A stretch of DNA of 6,945 nt from Acidimicrobiia bacterium (GCA_029857855.1 JAOUGG010000121.1:1-6945), one strand, 5' to 3'. Positions 1-6,095 are shown, numbered from the stretch's first letter. Made by a program: numbers and translations. The notes: generated by a model from the sequence alone, not told the origin.

Positions 1-1
1 C

Positions 2-493
2 CTGGCCCTGGTCGCCACCGGTCTGGCGGTGACGTCCGGCTTCGTGGTGTGGAACTACTACCAGCGCCTCCACCGACTCGACTCAACGGCCACCGAATAC
101 TCGGCCGCCACCAACGGCTTGGCCTCGCGAATCGCCCCGCTGGCTGTTGGCTACAAGATCCTCGAGAACAAGTACTACCTCGACCACCTCTACACCGGAA
201 TCATCGCCGGCGGCGCCAAAGGCCCGGTGGCCCGGGCCGTGAACTGGAGCAACCAGAACATCCTCGACGGCGTCGTCAACACCGTCGGCAAGACGGCGGT
301 GGTGGTCGGACGGTTCGTCTACCAGTTCATCGATCAGGGCGCGATCGACGGTACGGTCAACAACTCCGGTCGGAGCGCCGATTCCGTCGGTCAGCTCCTG
401 CGAGGAATCCAGACCGGTCAGATCCGCCAGTACGCCACCCTGCTGTTCGGAGCGGCCGCCGGCCTGGTCGGCGTGTTCATCCTGTTCGTGTAG
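2..493 (+). CDS. nuoL: NADH-quinone oxidoreductase subunit L, C-terminal part (5' end outside window)
   Basis: Only the last 163 residues are in the window; the reading frame is open to the left edge, so the true start lies upstream. NuoL is the most distal antiporter-like subunit of the complex I membrane arm and contributes to proton pumping. The fragment opens with a hydrophobic helix running into WNYYQR. The NuoL C-terminal signature KYYLDHLY follows at about residue 57 of the fragment. Next comes the long stretch that in this family forms the lateral helix (VDGVVN-like and IQTGQIRQYA motifs), and the protein ends in a final transmembrane helix (YATLLFGAAAGLVGVFILFV). The stop is TAG. nuoM follows after 54 nt, the usual nuoL-M-N order. 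The identification rests on these motifs and on the two unmistakable downstream genes. Confidence 0.93.
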   Translation: MALVATGLAVTSGFVVWNYYQRLHRLDSTATEYSAATNGLASRIAPLAVGYKILENKYYLDHLYTGIIAGGAKGPVARAVNWSNQNILDGVVNTVGKTAVVVGRFVYQFIDQGAIDGTVNNSGRSADSVGQLLRGIQTGQIRQYATLLFGAAAGLVGVFILFV

Positions 494-539
494 CCGTTCG
501 TTGTAAGTCGCCACAGTTGATCTTCCTGACATAAGGACC

Positions 540-544
540 AGAGG
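540..544 (+). promoter_or_regulatory. Ribosome binding site of nuoM
   Basis: AGAGG lies 3 nt before the ATG at 548, and an AAGGA at 533-537 lies 10 nt before it. Either could serve as the Shine-Dalgarno. Their presence supports the ATG at 548 as the nuoM start. The 54-nt gap from nuoL shows no hairpin, which is consistent with read-through transcription. Confidence 0.55.
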
Positions 545-547
545 TAC

Positions 548-2089
548 ATGGAGAGCTTTCTCAATTCTTGGGGCATAACGGCCATGGTCTTCGCGCCGCT
601 CGTCGGCCTGGCCATCATGATGCTGATCCCCGAGCGCGACGAAGACCTGCACAAGAGCATCGCCTTGCTGTCGACGGTGGTTTCCGGCGTGGTTGGAATC
701 CTGCTGTTCCGCAACTTCGACTACGGTCAGAGCCAGCTCATGCAGTTCGGTGTCGACCGCAGCTGGATCGATGTGATCAACGCCCGGTATTCGGTCGGCA
801 TCGACGGGGTGTCGCTGCCCCTCATCGCGCTGACGCTGCTGGTCGTTCCGCTGGTGATCGTCTACTCCTGGAACCACATACCGGCACCGGGTAACGCCAA
901 GGCGTTCCTGATGCTGATACTGGTGCTGCACACCGGCATGCTCGGCACGTTCGTGGCCCGCGACCTGGTGTTGTTCTTCGTGTTCTTCGAAGTGGTTCTC
1001 CTGCCGATGTACTTCATGATCGGCGTGTGGGGCGGCGAGGACCGGCTCTACGCCGCCATCAAGTTCTTCCTCTACACGCTGTTCGGTTCGGCGTTCATGC
1101 TGGTCTCGTTCCTGGCCCTCTACTGGTTGACCGGGTCCGGGACGTTCGACATGGTCGAGTTGGCCGAACGTGTCCAGAGTGAGGGCCTCACCGCCCAGGA
1201 GCAGACGCTCCTGTTCGGCGGCATGTTCCTCGGCTTCGGTATCAAGGTGCCGATGTTCCCCTTCCACACCTGGCTGCCCGACGCCCACACCCAGGCCCCC
1301 ACCCAGGGTTCGGTCATCCTGGCCGCCGTGCTGTTGAAGCTGGGCACCTACGGCTTCGTCCGCATCGCCCTGCCGATCCTGCCCGAGGGCGCCCAGAACT
1401 GGGCCCCGTACATCGGCCTGCTGGCCGTCATCGGCATCATCTACGGTGCGTTCGGCTGCCTGGCCCAGACCGACATGAAGCGACTGATCGCCTTCTCGTC
1501 GGTCGCCCACATGGGCTACGTGATGCTGGGTATCGCCACCCTCACCGACTTCGGCATCAACGCCGCCATCTTCGGCATGGTGGCCCACGGCCTGATCACC
1601 GGCCTGTTGTTCTTCGTCGCCGGCTCGGTCAAGGAGCGCTACCACACACTCGAGATCAAGCGCCTCGGCGGTCTCCTCATCCAGGCCCCCAAGATGGGTT
1701 GGATCCTCGGCATCACGACCATGGCGTCCCTGGGTTTGCCCGGTCTGGCGGGCTTCTGGGGCGAGTTCCCCGCCATCCTGGCGTCGTGGAATCCGGCCCC
1801 CGGTCTCAACGAGAACGTCTTCCGGGTCTACATGGTGATCGCCGCCGCCGGTACCGTGCTCGCCGCCGGGTATCTCCTGTGGCTGCTGCAGCGCACGGCG
1901 TTCGGAACCCCGACCGACGAGTTCGCCGACGATCCCCACATCCACGACACGGTGATGACCGAGTGGATCGCCTGGGTGCCGATGTTGATCCTCATCGTGG
2001 TGCTCGGCTTTGTTCCCAGCCTCATCTTCGACGTGACCAACGCCCCGGTATCGGCCGTGGGTGAGGTCTTCCAGGCGCTCGGGCAGTAG
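548..2089 (+). CDS. nuoM: NADH-quinone oxidoreductase subunit M
   Basis: The product is a 513-residue polytopic membrane protein, the usual NuoM length, and one of three antiporter-like proton-pumping subunits of respiratory complex I. The residues known to matter in the family are visible. Glu148 sits in FFEVVLLPMY (equivalent of E. coli NuoM Glu144). Lys233 sits in FGIKVPMFPFHTWLPDAH (the Lys of broken helix TM7) and Lys264 in VLLKLGTYGF. The QTDMKRLIAFSSVAHMGY motif is intact, and Glu406 in GFWGEFPAI is the TM12 acidic residue near E. coli Glu407. The ATG at 548 is preceded by a Shine-Dalgarno and gives a normal N-terminus with a first membrane helix at about residues 9-27. It is followed by nuoN after 30 nt, so the three genes are almost certainly co-transcribed. 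Nothing appears truncated or missing. Confidence 0.98.
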   Translation: MESFLNSWGITAMVFAPLVGLAIMMLIPERDEDLHKSIALLSTVVSGVVGILLFRNFDYGQSQLMQFGVDRSWIDVINARYSVGIDGVSLPLIALTLLVVPLVIVYSWNHIPAPGNAKAFLMLILVLHTGMLGTFVARDLVLFFVFFEVVLLPMYFMIGVWGGEDRLYAAIKFFLYTLFGSAFMLVSFLALYWLTGSGTFDMVELAERVQSEGLTAQEQTLLFGGMFLGFGIKVPMFPFHTWLPDAHTQAPTQGSVILAAVLLKLGTYGFVRIALPILPEGAQNWAPYIGLLAVIGIIYGAFGCLAQTDMKRLIAFSSVAHMGYVMLGIATLTDFGINAAIFGMVAHGLITGLLFFVAGSVKERYHTLEIKRLGGLLIQAPKMGWILGITTMASLGLPGLAGFWGEFPAILASWNPAPGLNENVFRVYMVIAAAGTVLAAGYLLWLLQRTAFGTPTDEFADDPHIHDTVMTEWIAWVPMLILIVVLGFVPSLIFDVTNAPVSAVGEVFQALGQ

Positions 2090-2105
2090 GGCCGTAGGTC
2101 GGAGT

Positions 2106-2111
2106 AGGGAG
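2106..2111 (+). promoter_or_regulatory. Ribosome binding site of nuoN (supports GTG start)
   Basis: AGGGAG lies 8 nt upstream of GTG at 2120, ideal Shine-Dalgarno spacing. No in-frame ATG nearby has a comparable site. This supports a GTG start that encodes VLAQIITESVEF. Confidence 0.65.
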
Positions 2112-2119
2112 AAGACGTC

Positions 2120-3625
2120 GTGCTAGCCCAGATCATCACCGAATCCGTCGAGTTCACTCGACCTCACATCGACTGGCACGCGTTCGCGCCCGAGCTGGTG
2201 ATCCTGGCCTGGGGTGCGTTCGTCACGATCGTCGATCTGGTCGGGCTCGAGCGGGTGCGCCGTCTGATCGCACCGCTCACCGGTATCGGCTTCCTGCTGG
2301 CCATGATCCCGGTACTCACCTTGTGGAGCCAGGGCGATGATCTGCCACGCGTCCTGTTCGACGGCGCCTACGTCGTCGACAACTACTCGCTGGTGCTCAA
2401 AGGTGTGTTCCTCCTGAGTGGCTATGTCATCGTGCTGCTGTCGAGCGACTACATGGCCGAGGGTGACTACTACGACTCGGAGTTCTACCAGCTTCTCTCG
2501 GCGTCGGTTCTCGGCATGCTCGTGATGACCTCGGCCCGTGATCTGGTGTCGATCTTCGTGGCCCTCGAGCTCCTGTCGATCCCGGCCTACCTGCTCGCCG
2601 CCTGGCGCAAGCGCGACCTCAAGTCGAACGAGGCCGGGCTGAAGTACATGCTGATGGGCGTGTTCGCCTCGGGCATTCTGCTCTACGGCATGTCGCTGCT
2701 CTACGGCGGTGCCGCCGACACCCGCCTGTCGGTCATCGGCGAGAACCTCTCCGACGGGGTGTCCACACCGATCGTCACGCTCGGTGTGCTGTTCACGATC
2801 ATCGGGTTCGGGTTCAAGGTGTCGGCCGTGCCGTTCCACACCTGGGCTCCCGACACCTACGAGGGTGCCCCCACACCGCTGACGGCTTTTCTGGCCGTCG
2901 GCTCGAAAACGGCGGGCTTCGTCGCCTTGATGAACGTGGTGTTCTTCGCCTTCGCCGGCCAGCCCGAACTGGTGCAGCCGTTCATGTGGATCCTGGCCGC
3001 GGCCACGATGACCATCGGCAACCTCATCGCCCTCCGCCAGACCAACATGGTCCGCATGCTGGCCTACTCCGGTATCGCTCAGGCCGGCTACATCATGGCC
3101 CCGCTGGCGGTCTACGGCGATCGTCTCGGCGACGCCCAGCAGGCCATCGTGCTCTACCTGGTGATCTACGCCGCCATGAACCTCGGTGCGTTCGCCGTCG
3201 TGATCATCGCCGCCCGCAAGACCCGCTCGGGCGAGATCTCGTCGTTCGGCGGCATGTTCCGCTACGCCCCGGGCTTGACGCTGGCCATGACGGTGTTCCT
3301 TTTCTCCCTGGCCGGAATTCCCCCGATGGGCGGGTTCTGGGCCAAATTCTTCGTGTTCAAGGTGCTGACCGACGGTTGGGGCTTGTGGGGCACGATCCTG
3401 GCGATCTTCGTGGCCGTCAACTCGGTTGTGGCCGCCTACTACTACCTGAATGTGGCGAAGCAGATGTGGTTCATGCCCGCCCCCGACGGCGACCACTCAC
3501 CGATCGTCATCCCACCCGCCCTCGTGGCGGCCGTGGCGGTCACGATCGTGGTAACGATGGTCACCGGCGTCACGGGTCTCATCCCCGACTGGACCGACTT
3601 CACCAGCCTCGCCGCCGCCCCCTGA
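2120..3625 (+). CDS. nuoN: NADH-quinone oxidoreductase subunit N
   Basis: The product is a 501-residue integral membrane subunit of complex I, the antiporter-like subunit closest to the quinone end of the three. Functional residues are readable. Glu150 lies in FVALELLSIPAYLLAAW (the TM5 glutamate). Lys233 lies in GFGFKVSAVPFHTWAPDTYE (the TM7 lysine) and Lys263 in VGSKTAGF. Lys409 lies in PPMGGFWAKFFVFKVL; NuoN characteristically has Lys at the TM12 position where NuoM and NuoL differ. Alternating hydrophobic segments cover the whole length. The GTG start at 2120 is chosen because of the well-spaced AGGGAG. It is the last gene of the nuo operon here: the next gene is unrelated and is separated by a structured region with repeat motifs. 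No recognisable U-rich intrinsic terminator follows. Confidence 0.97.
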   Translation: MLAQIITESVEFTRPHIDWHAFAPELVILAWGAFVTIVDLVGLERVRRLIAPLTGIGFLLAMIPVLTLWSQGDDLPRVLFDGAYVVDNYSLVLKGVFLLSGYVIVLLSSDYMAEGDYYDSEFYQLLSASVLGMLVMTSARDLVSIFVALELLSIPAYLLAAWRKRDLKSNEAGLKYMLMGVFASGILLYGMSLLYGGAADTRLSVIGENLSDGVSTPIVTLGVLFTIIGFGFKVSAVPFHTWAPDTYEGAPTPLTAFLAVGSKTAGFVALMNVVFFAFAGQPELVQPFMWILAAATMTIGNLIALRQTNMVRMLAYSGIAQAGYIMAPLAVYGDRLGDAQQAIVLYLVIYAAMNLGAFAVVIIAARKTRSGEISSFGGMFRYAPGLTLAMTVFLFSLAGIPPMGGFWAKFFVFKVLTDGWGLWGTILAIFVAVNSVVAAYYYLNVAKQMWFMPAPDGDHSPIVIPPALVAAVAVTIVVTMVTGVTGLIPDWTDFTSLAAAP

Positions 3626-3647
3626 CACCCCTCCGACATCCCTCCGA

Positions 3648-3658
3648 AACTTTGTGCC
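3648..3658 (+). repeat. Left copy of inverted motif AACTTTGTGCC
   Basis: This 11-base motif is repeated exactly, in reverse complement, at 4312-4322 on the other side of the nuclease gene. Its context is CCGAAACTTTGTGCCGG. Two diverged copies occur at 4239-4252 (+ strand, CGGAACTTTGAGCG) and 4281-4294 (- strand, CGGAACTTCGTGCG). It sits 22 nt after the nuoN stop. Confidence 0.6.
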
Positions 3659-3685
3659 GGTTCCTTACCGGTGTCGCCTGGCGAC
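3657..3685 (+). repeat. Two adjacent small stem-loops between nuoN and the nuclease gene
   Basis: CCGGT (3657-3661) pairs with ACCGG (3667-3671) around loop TCCTT. It is followed at once by GTCGC (3673-3677) pairing with GCGAC (3681-3685) around CTG. In addition, GACACC at 3624-3629 (overlapping the nuoN stop) is complementary to GGTGTC at 3670-3675, an alternative longer-range stem. No T-run follows, so a classical intrinsic terminator is not supported. The region may still terminate or process the nuo transcript, or be part of the repeat cassette. Confidence 0.4.
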
Positions 3686-4257
3686 GATCGGGGTTGGCGC
3701 TCCATGGCGTGGTCGGCCACCCGCCGAAGCCCGAGAGGCATCAGTGACCCTGATCGGTTCGATGAGCTGATCGACTCGGTCATTCGCGAAGGGCGAACAT
3801 CATGGCCCCGCCTGGCCACCGCGTTCAAGAGGGTGCGGCGTCAAGGCCGCTCGGGTTCGGCGCTCCTGGGTCGGGTGTTGGAGGAGCGAGAAGGCGAGCG
3901 AATCGTGCCGCTGTCGGTGTGGAGCCGGAAATTCTTCGTGCCCTCGACGACGCCGGCCTGCAGCGGCCGGAGATGGAGTGGCGTGTTCTACGGGACGGGT
4001 ATCTTGTCGCCCAGGTCGATCTTGCGTATCCCGAGCTGCGCTGTGCCGTGGAGCTTGACAGCATCGCGTTTCATCTCAGCCGGGAAGCCTTCGAGGACGA
4101 TCGCCGCCGGGATGCCGATCTGGCTGCGGTCGGCTGGCTGGTTCGACGGTTCACTTGGAACCAGTTCGAGCATCGATTCCCGTGGGTGGTCGGCGTCATC
4201 CGTAGCGACATGGCAAAACGCTCAGTCCAACCCTCGTCCGGAACTTTGAGCGCCTGA
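3671..4257 (+). pseudogene. DUF559/Vsr-like endonuclease-domain protein, frameshifted
   Basis: The homology-like sequence is split between two frames. Frame 1, from GTG 3671 or ATG 3704, gives DPDRFDELIDSVIREGRTSW, then LATAFKRVRRQGRSGSALLG, ending around PLSVWSRKF. The sense then continues one base back in the next frame as LRALDDAGLQRPEMEW, AQVDLAYPELRCAVELDS and GWLVRRFTWNQFEHRFPWVV, stopping at 4257. Restoring one base near 3934-3935 joins the halves into RKFLRALDDAGL, a product of about 195 residues. The C-terminal half resembles actinobacterial DUF559 proteins with a Vsr/PD-(D/E)XK-type nuclease fold. Candidate catalytic residues are Asp (codon 4018), Glu-x-Asp (codons 4051 and 4057) and His (codon 4072). 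The N-terminal winged-helix part that many relatives carry is absent, so the 5' end may be truncated too. Left uncorrected, frame 1 runs to 4249 but its second half is low-complexity shadow sequence. A sequencing error is an alternative to a true pseudogene. The cellular role of DUF559 proteins is not established. Confidence 0.72.
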
Positions 4258-4301
4258 CGACCCCTTGACGGGTCGTCGAGCGCACGAAGTTCCGAGGTTG
4301 G
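4227..4301 (+). repeat. Long imperfect hairpin over the 3' end of the nuclease gene
   Basis: The inner stem GACGACCC (4256-4263) pairs with GGGTCGTC (4270-4277) around a 6-nt loop. Going outward, GCGC (4250-4253) pairs with GCGC (4280-4283), and CGGAACTT (4239-4246) pairs with AAGTTCCG (4287-4294). From 4239 to 4294 only two positions mismatch (4249/4284 and 4254/4279), plus two G-T pairs. After an asymmetric bulge, CCAACC (4227-4232) pairs with GGTTGG (4296-4301). The stop codon TGA (4255-4257) lies inside the stem. No T-run follows, so it could be a non-canonical terminator or a palindromic repeat element. The CGGAACTT arms are variants of the flanking AACTTTGTGCC motif. Confidence 0.7.
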
Positions 4302-4311
4302 GGTCGCTTCG

Positions 4312-4322
4312 GGCACAAAGTT
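4312..4322 (-). repeat. Right copy of inverted motif AACTTTGTGCC
   Basis: GGCACAAAGTT on the + strand is the exact reverse complement of 3648-3658. It lies 10 nt beyond the end of the long hairpin and 41 nt upstream of the kinase start codon. It may mark the right edge of the cassette. Confidence 0.6.
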
Positions 4323-4345
4323 AGGGGAGGTGGGACACACGTCTC

Positions 4346-4351
4346 TACACT
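4346..4351 (+). promoter_or_regulatory. Putative -10 box of the kinase gene (near-leaderless)
   Basis: TACACT fits the actinobacterial TAnnnT -10 consensus and ends 12 nt before the ATG at 4364. Transcription would then start at or a few bases before the start codon. No Shine-Dalgarno is seen in the 20 nt upstream of the ATG, which supports a leaderless or near-leaderless mRNA. No convincing -35 is visible. Confidence 0.45.
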
Positions 4352-4363
4352 GGCCAGCGATCT

Positions 4364-5029
4364 ATGGATGAGACGGTTGTGGTGACATCGGTTCAGGAAC
4401 TGGCTGAGCTGCTGTCGAGCGCGGACGCCGACAGGTCTGTCGCCCCCACCTCCGGAGCACGACGAATCACCGCTATCGCCGGGCCACCCGGGGCGGGCAA
4501 GTCGACGGTCGCCGAGGCCCTCGTCGACCTCCTGAACGCGCTCTCGCCCGGTACCGCCGCGGTGTTCCCAATGGACGGCTACCACTACGACGACCTGGTT
4601 CTCGAGGAGCGGGGGTGGCGTCCACGCAAAGGCGCGCCGCATACCTTCGACGTCTCGGGGTTCGCCCACATGCTGGCCCGCCTGCGTCGCAACGACGAGG
4701 ACGAGGTCGCGGTCCCCGTATTCGACCGCGGCATCGAGATCTCCCGGGCGGGGGCCCGGATCATTCCCCGGTCCGTCAGCCACATCGTCGTCGAGGGCAA
4801 CTACCTCCTTCTCGATGTCAGGCCGTGGACCGATCTGGGCGACCACTTCGACACGACCGTCTCCATCGACGTTCCGGAGGCCGAGCTTCGACGCCGCCTC
4901 GTCGAACGATGGTCGCACCTGTCCGGAGCGGCCCTGGAGGAAAAGCTCGAGGGCAACGACATGCCAAACGTCCGGCTCGTCCGATCGAGCAGCCGCCCGG
5001 CCGACATCGTGATTTGCGAACCGGTCTGA
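4364..5029 (+). CDS. P-loop nucleoside/sugar kinase-like protein (uridine kinase superfamily)
   Basis: This is a 221-residue soluble protein with no membrane segment or signal peptide. The Walker A motif GPPGAGKS is at residues 40-47, after a variable 35-residue N-terminus. MDGYHYDD (70-77) corresponds to the substrate-binding and catalytic Asp region of the uridine kinase/PRK-like superfamily. RKGAPHTFD (88-96) and VVEGNYLLL (about 142-150) are the other signatures of the group annotated as nucleoside/nucleotide kinase family proteins, related to fungal YFH7 and to the fructose kinase FrcK of rhizobia. RRRLVERW (about 176-183) is the usual lid region. It should therefore transfer phosphate from ATP to a small hydroxylated substrate, but the substrate cannot be read from the sequence. 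The ATG at 4364 follows a TACACT box closely with no ribosome binding site. The gene stands alone, with 334 bases between it and the frameshift point of the upstream nuclease gene's end region and 121 nt before the next gene. Confidence 0.88.
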   Translation: MDETVVVTSVQELAELLSSADADRSVAPTSGARRITAIAGPPGAGKSTVAEALVDLLNALSPGTAAVFPMDGYHYDDLVLEERGWRPRKGAPHTFDVSGFAHMLARLRRNDEDEVAVPVFDRGIEISRAGARIIPRSVSHIVVEGNYLLLDVRPWTDLGDHFDTTVSIDVPEAELRRRLVERWSHLSGAALEEKLEGNDMPNVRLVRSSSRPADIVICEPV

Positions 5030-5100
5030 AGCGACGGGTTCGTTCACCGAAAACCCCACCGGAAAATCCCCGACCGGCGAACCGAGGATCACATCCGACC

Positions 5101-5120
5101 GCCCCGGCGGCCGCCCGGGC
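5101..5120 (+). promoter_or_regulatory. Interrupted palindrome upstream of the methyltransferase promoter
   Basis: The perfect palindrome GGCGGCCGCC (5106-5115) is extended after one mismatched base on each side by GCCC (5101-5104) and GGGC (5117-5120). It lies 16 nt before the TAGCGT box, over the place where a -35 would be, so it could be an operator. In DNA this GC-rich such palindromes also arise by chance. Confidence 0.25.
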
Positions 5121-5136
5121 GACGGCTCGAACGGGC

Positions 5137-5142
5137 TAGCGT
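5137..5142 (+). promoter_or_regulatory. Putative -10 box of the methyltransferase-ferredoxin operon (leaderless)
   Basis: TAGCGT matches TAnnnT and ends 8 nt before the ATG at 5151, so the transcript would begin at or next to the start codon. The 8 bases between contain no Shine-Dalgarno. This supports the start chosen for the methyltransferase. No -35 is evident. Confidence 0.5.
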
Positions 5143-5150
5143 GGGCTCCG

Positions 5151-6095
5151 ATGGAGCGGTTTGACGCCTACATGGAGCGTTGCCTGTACGGGCCCGATGG
5201 CTTCTACACCACCCATGGCGTCGCCGGACGGGCTCGCGGCGACTTCATCACCAGCCCGGAGGTCGGCCCACTGTTCGGGGCGGTCGTGGCCAACGTGCTC
5301 GACGCCTGGTGGGACGCGGCGGGCCGGCCCGATCCGTGGATCGTCTACGACGTCGGTTGCGGCCCGAACACCCTGCTGCGGTCGATTCGCCGGGCCCGCC
5401 CGGAAGTCGAGCGGCCGTGGCGGCTCGTCGGCGTCGACCCGGCGCCCGGCGAGGGCCCGCAAGCGAGCACTGGGGGGGTCGAGCGGACCGACGACCTGCC
5501 TGATGATCTCGAGGGTTGCGTCGTGCTCGGCAACGAGCTGCTCGACAACCTGCAGGCCCGCATCGTCGAACACACCGCCACGGGCGATTGGCTGGAGGTC
5601 CACGTCGACGACGGCGCCGAGGTCCTGCGTACGACCGACGCCAGGCTCGACATACCACGCGGTACCAGGGCCCCGCTGTTGAGTGAGGCCGGCGACTGGT
5701 GCCGGACCGTGCTCGCCCGCGGCCCAGACCACCTGCTGCTGTTCGACTACGGCGAGGCAACCAGCCACGAGCTGGCGGTCAGAGGGGGCTGGCTCCGCAC
5801 CTACAGGAGCCATCGGCGCGGCCACGACCCGCTGGCCGACCCCGGCCGATGGGACATCACGGTCGACGTCGCCGTCGATCAGTTGCCGTCGGGTGCCGTG
5901 GTGGAGACGCAGGCCGACTTCCTGCACCGATGGGGGATTGATGAACTGGTCAAGGAGGGACGGGCCCACTGGCGGGCCAACGCCGCCCGGCCCGACCTGA
6001 CCGCCATCGCCATGCGCAGTCGTGTCTCGGAGGCCGAGGCCCTCACCGATCCCACCGGTCTCGGCTCGTGGCTGGTCATCCATTACGGAGGGTGA
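5151..6095 (+). CDS. MidA/NDUFAF7-family (DUF185) SAM-dependent methyltransferase
   Basis: This is a 314-residue soluble protein, somewhat shorter than typical family members. The N-terminus carries the family block FDAYMERCLYGPDGFYT, then AGRARGDFITSPEVGPLFG (about 25-43). The SAM-binding motif I region is VYDVGCGPNTLL (65-76); the usual form is GxGxG, here GCGPN. GNELLDNL (127-134) is the highly conserved family motif, and LLLFDYG (195-201) follows. The C-terminal part has the expected ADFLHRWGI block. The human homologue NDUFAF7 dimethylates an arginine of NDUFS2 (bacterial NuoD) during complex I assembly, while bacterial members are little studied. The nuo operon ends only about 1.5 kb upstream, which makes a complex I role plausible but unproven. 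The ATG at 5151 follows TAGCGT closely. The stop overlaps the next start by one base, so the two products are probably translationally coupled. Confidence 0.92.
   Translation: MERFDAYMERCLYGPDGFYTTHGVAGRARGDFITSPEVGPLFGAVVANVLDAWWDAAGRPDPWIVYDVGCGPNTLLRSIRRARPEVERPWRLVGVDPAPGEGPQASTGGVERTDDLPDDLEGCVVLGNELLDNLQARIVEHTATGDWLEVHVDDGAEVLRTTDARLDIPRGTRAPLLSEAGDWCRTVLARGPDHLLLFDYGEATSHELAVRGGWLRTYRSHRRGHDPLADPGRWDITVDVAVDQLPSGAVVETQADFLHRWGIDELVKEGRAHWRANAARPDLTAIAMRSRVSEAEALTDPTGLGSWLVIHYGG
6087..6092 (+). promoter_or_regulatory. Ribosome binding site of the ferredoxin-like gene
   Basis: GGAGGG lies inside the last codons of the methyltransferase and 2 nt before the ATG at 6095, which shares an A with the preceding TGA (TGATG). 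The short spacing suggests re-initiation by terminating ribosomes. It favours ATG 6095 over the in-frame GTG at 6068, which has no such site. Confidence 0.55.

Larger units (their letters stand above)
3644..4327 (+). other. Putative cassette: Vsr-like nuclease gene bracketed by inverted motifs
   Basis: This interval joins the DUF559-type gene with everything that brackets it. A CCGAAACTTTGTGCC motif lies on the left, two related motifs form the base of a hairpin at the gene's 3' end, and the outermost inverted copy GGCACAAAGTT lies on the right. The cassette separates the nuo operon from an unrelated kinase gene. The layout recalls a small non-autonomous mobile unit or a REP-palindrome/RAYT-like arrangement, but no transposase, target-site duplication or integrase is visible. 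The boundaries are only those of the motifs. Treat this as a hypothesis about a unit, not a demonstrated element. Confidence 0.35.

Noticed and set aside
83..1945. Long open frame on the - strand opposite nuoL and nuoM (620 codons)
   Set aside because: Its product is a low-complexity string rich in Gln, His, Asp, Glu and Arg with no domain-like pattern. It is the expected antisense shadow of GC-rich codons in nuoL and nuoM.
2123..3496. Long open frame on the - strand opposite nuoN (457 codons)
   Set aside because: It has the same His/Glu/Arg-rich composition mirroring nuoN, whose motifs are unambiguous on the + strand.
2986..3747. 253-codon + strand frame overlapping the nuoN end
   Set aside because: It is Arg/Pro/His-rich with no recognisable motif over nuoN. 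I checked whether its tail could be a lost N-terminus of the nuclease gene and saw no family pattern.
3929..3937. Programmed -1 ribosomal frameshift site (AAATTCTTC)
   Set aside because: It does not fit the X XXY YYZ slippery pattern in the upstream frame. The long hairpin about 300 nt downstream is too far away to stimulate slippage.
3802..4257. Independent gene starting at ATG 3802 in the second frame
   Set aside because: Residues before about codon 3934 in this frame look like shadow sequence, while the other frame carries the family-like N-terminal half. A frameshifted single gene explains both better.
4265..4270. TTGACG as a -35 element
   Set aside because: It lies in the hairpin loop, about 75 nt before the TACACT box, and no -10 sits at the right distance downstream.
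5136..6083. Open frame on the - strand opposite the methyltransferase (315 codons)
   Set aside because: It covers nearly the same interval as the well-recognised DUF185 gene and has shadow-like composition and no ribosome binding site.
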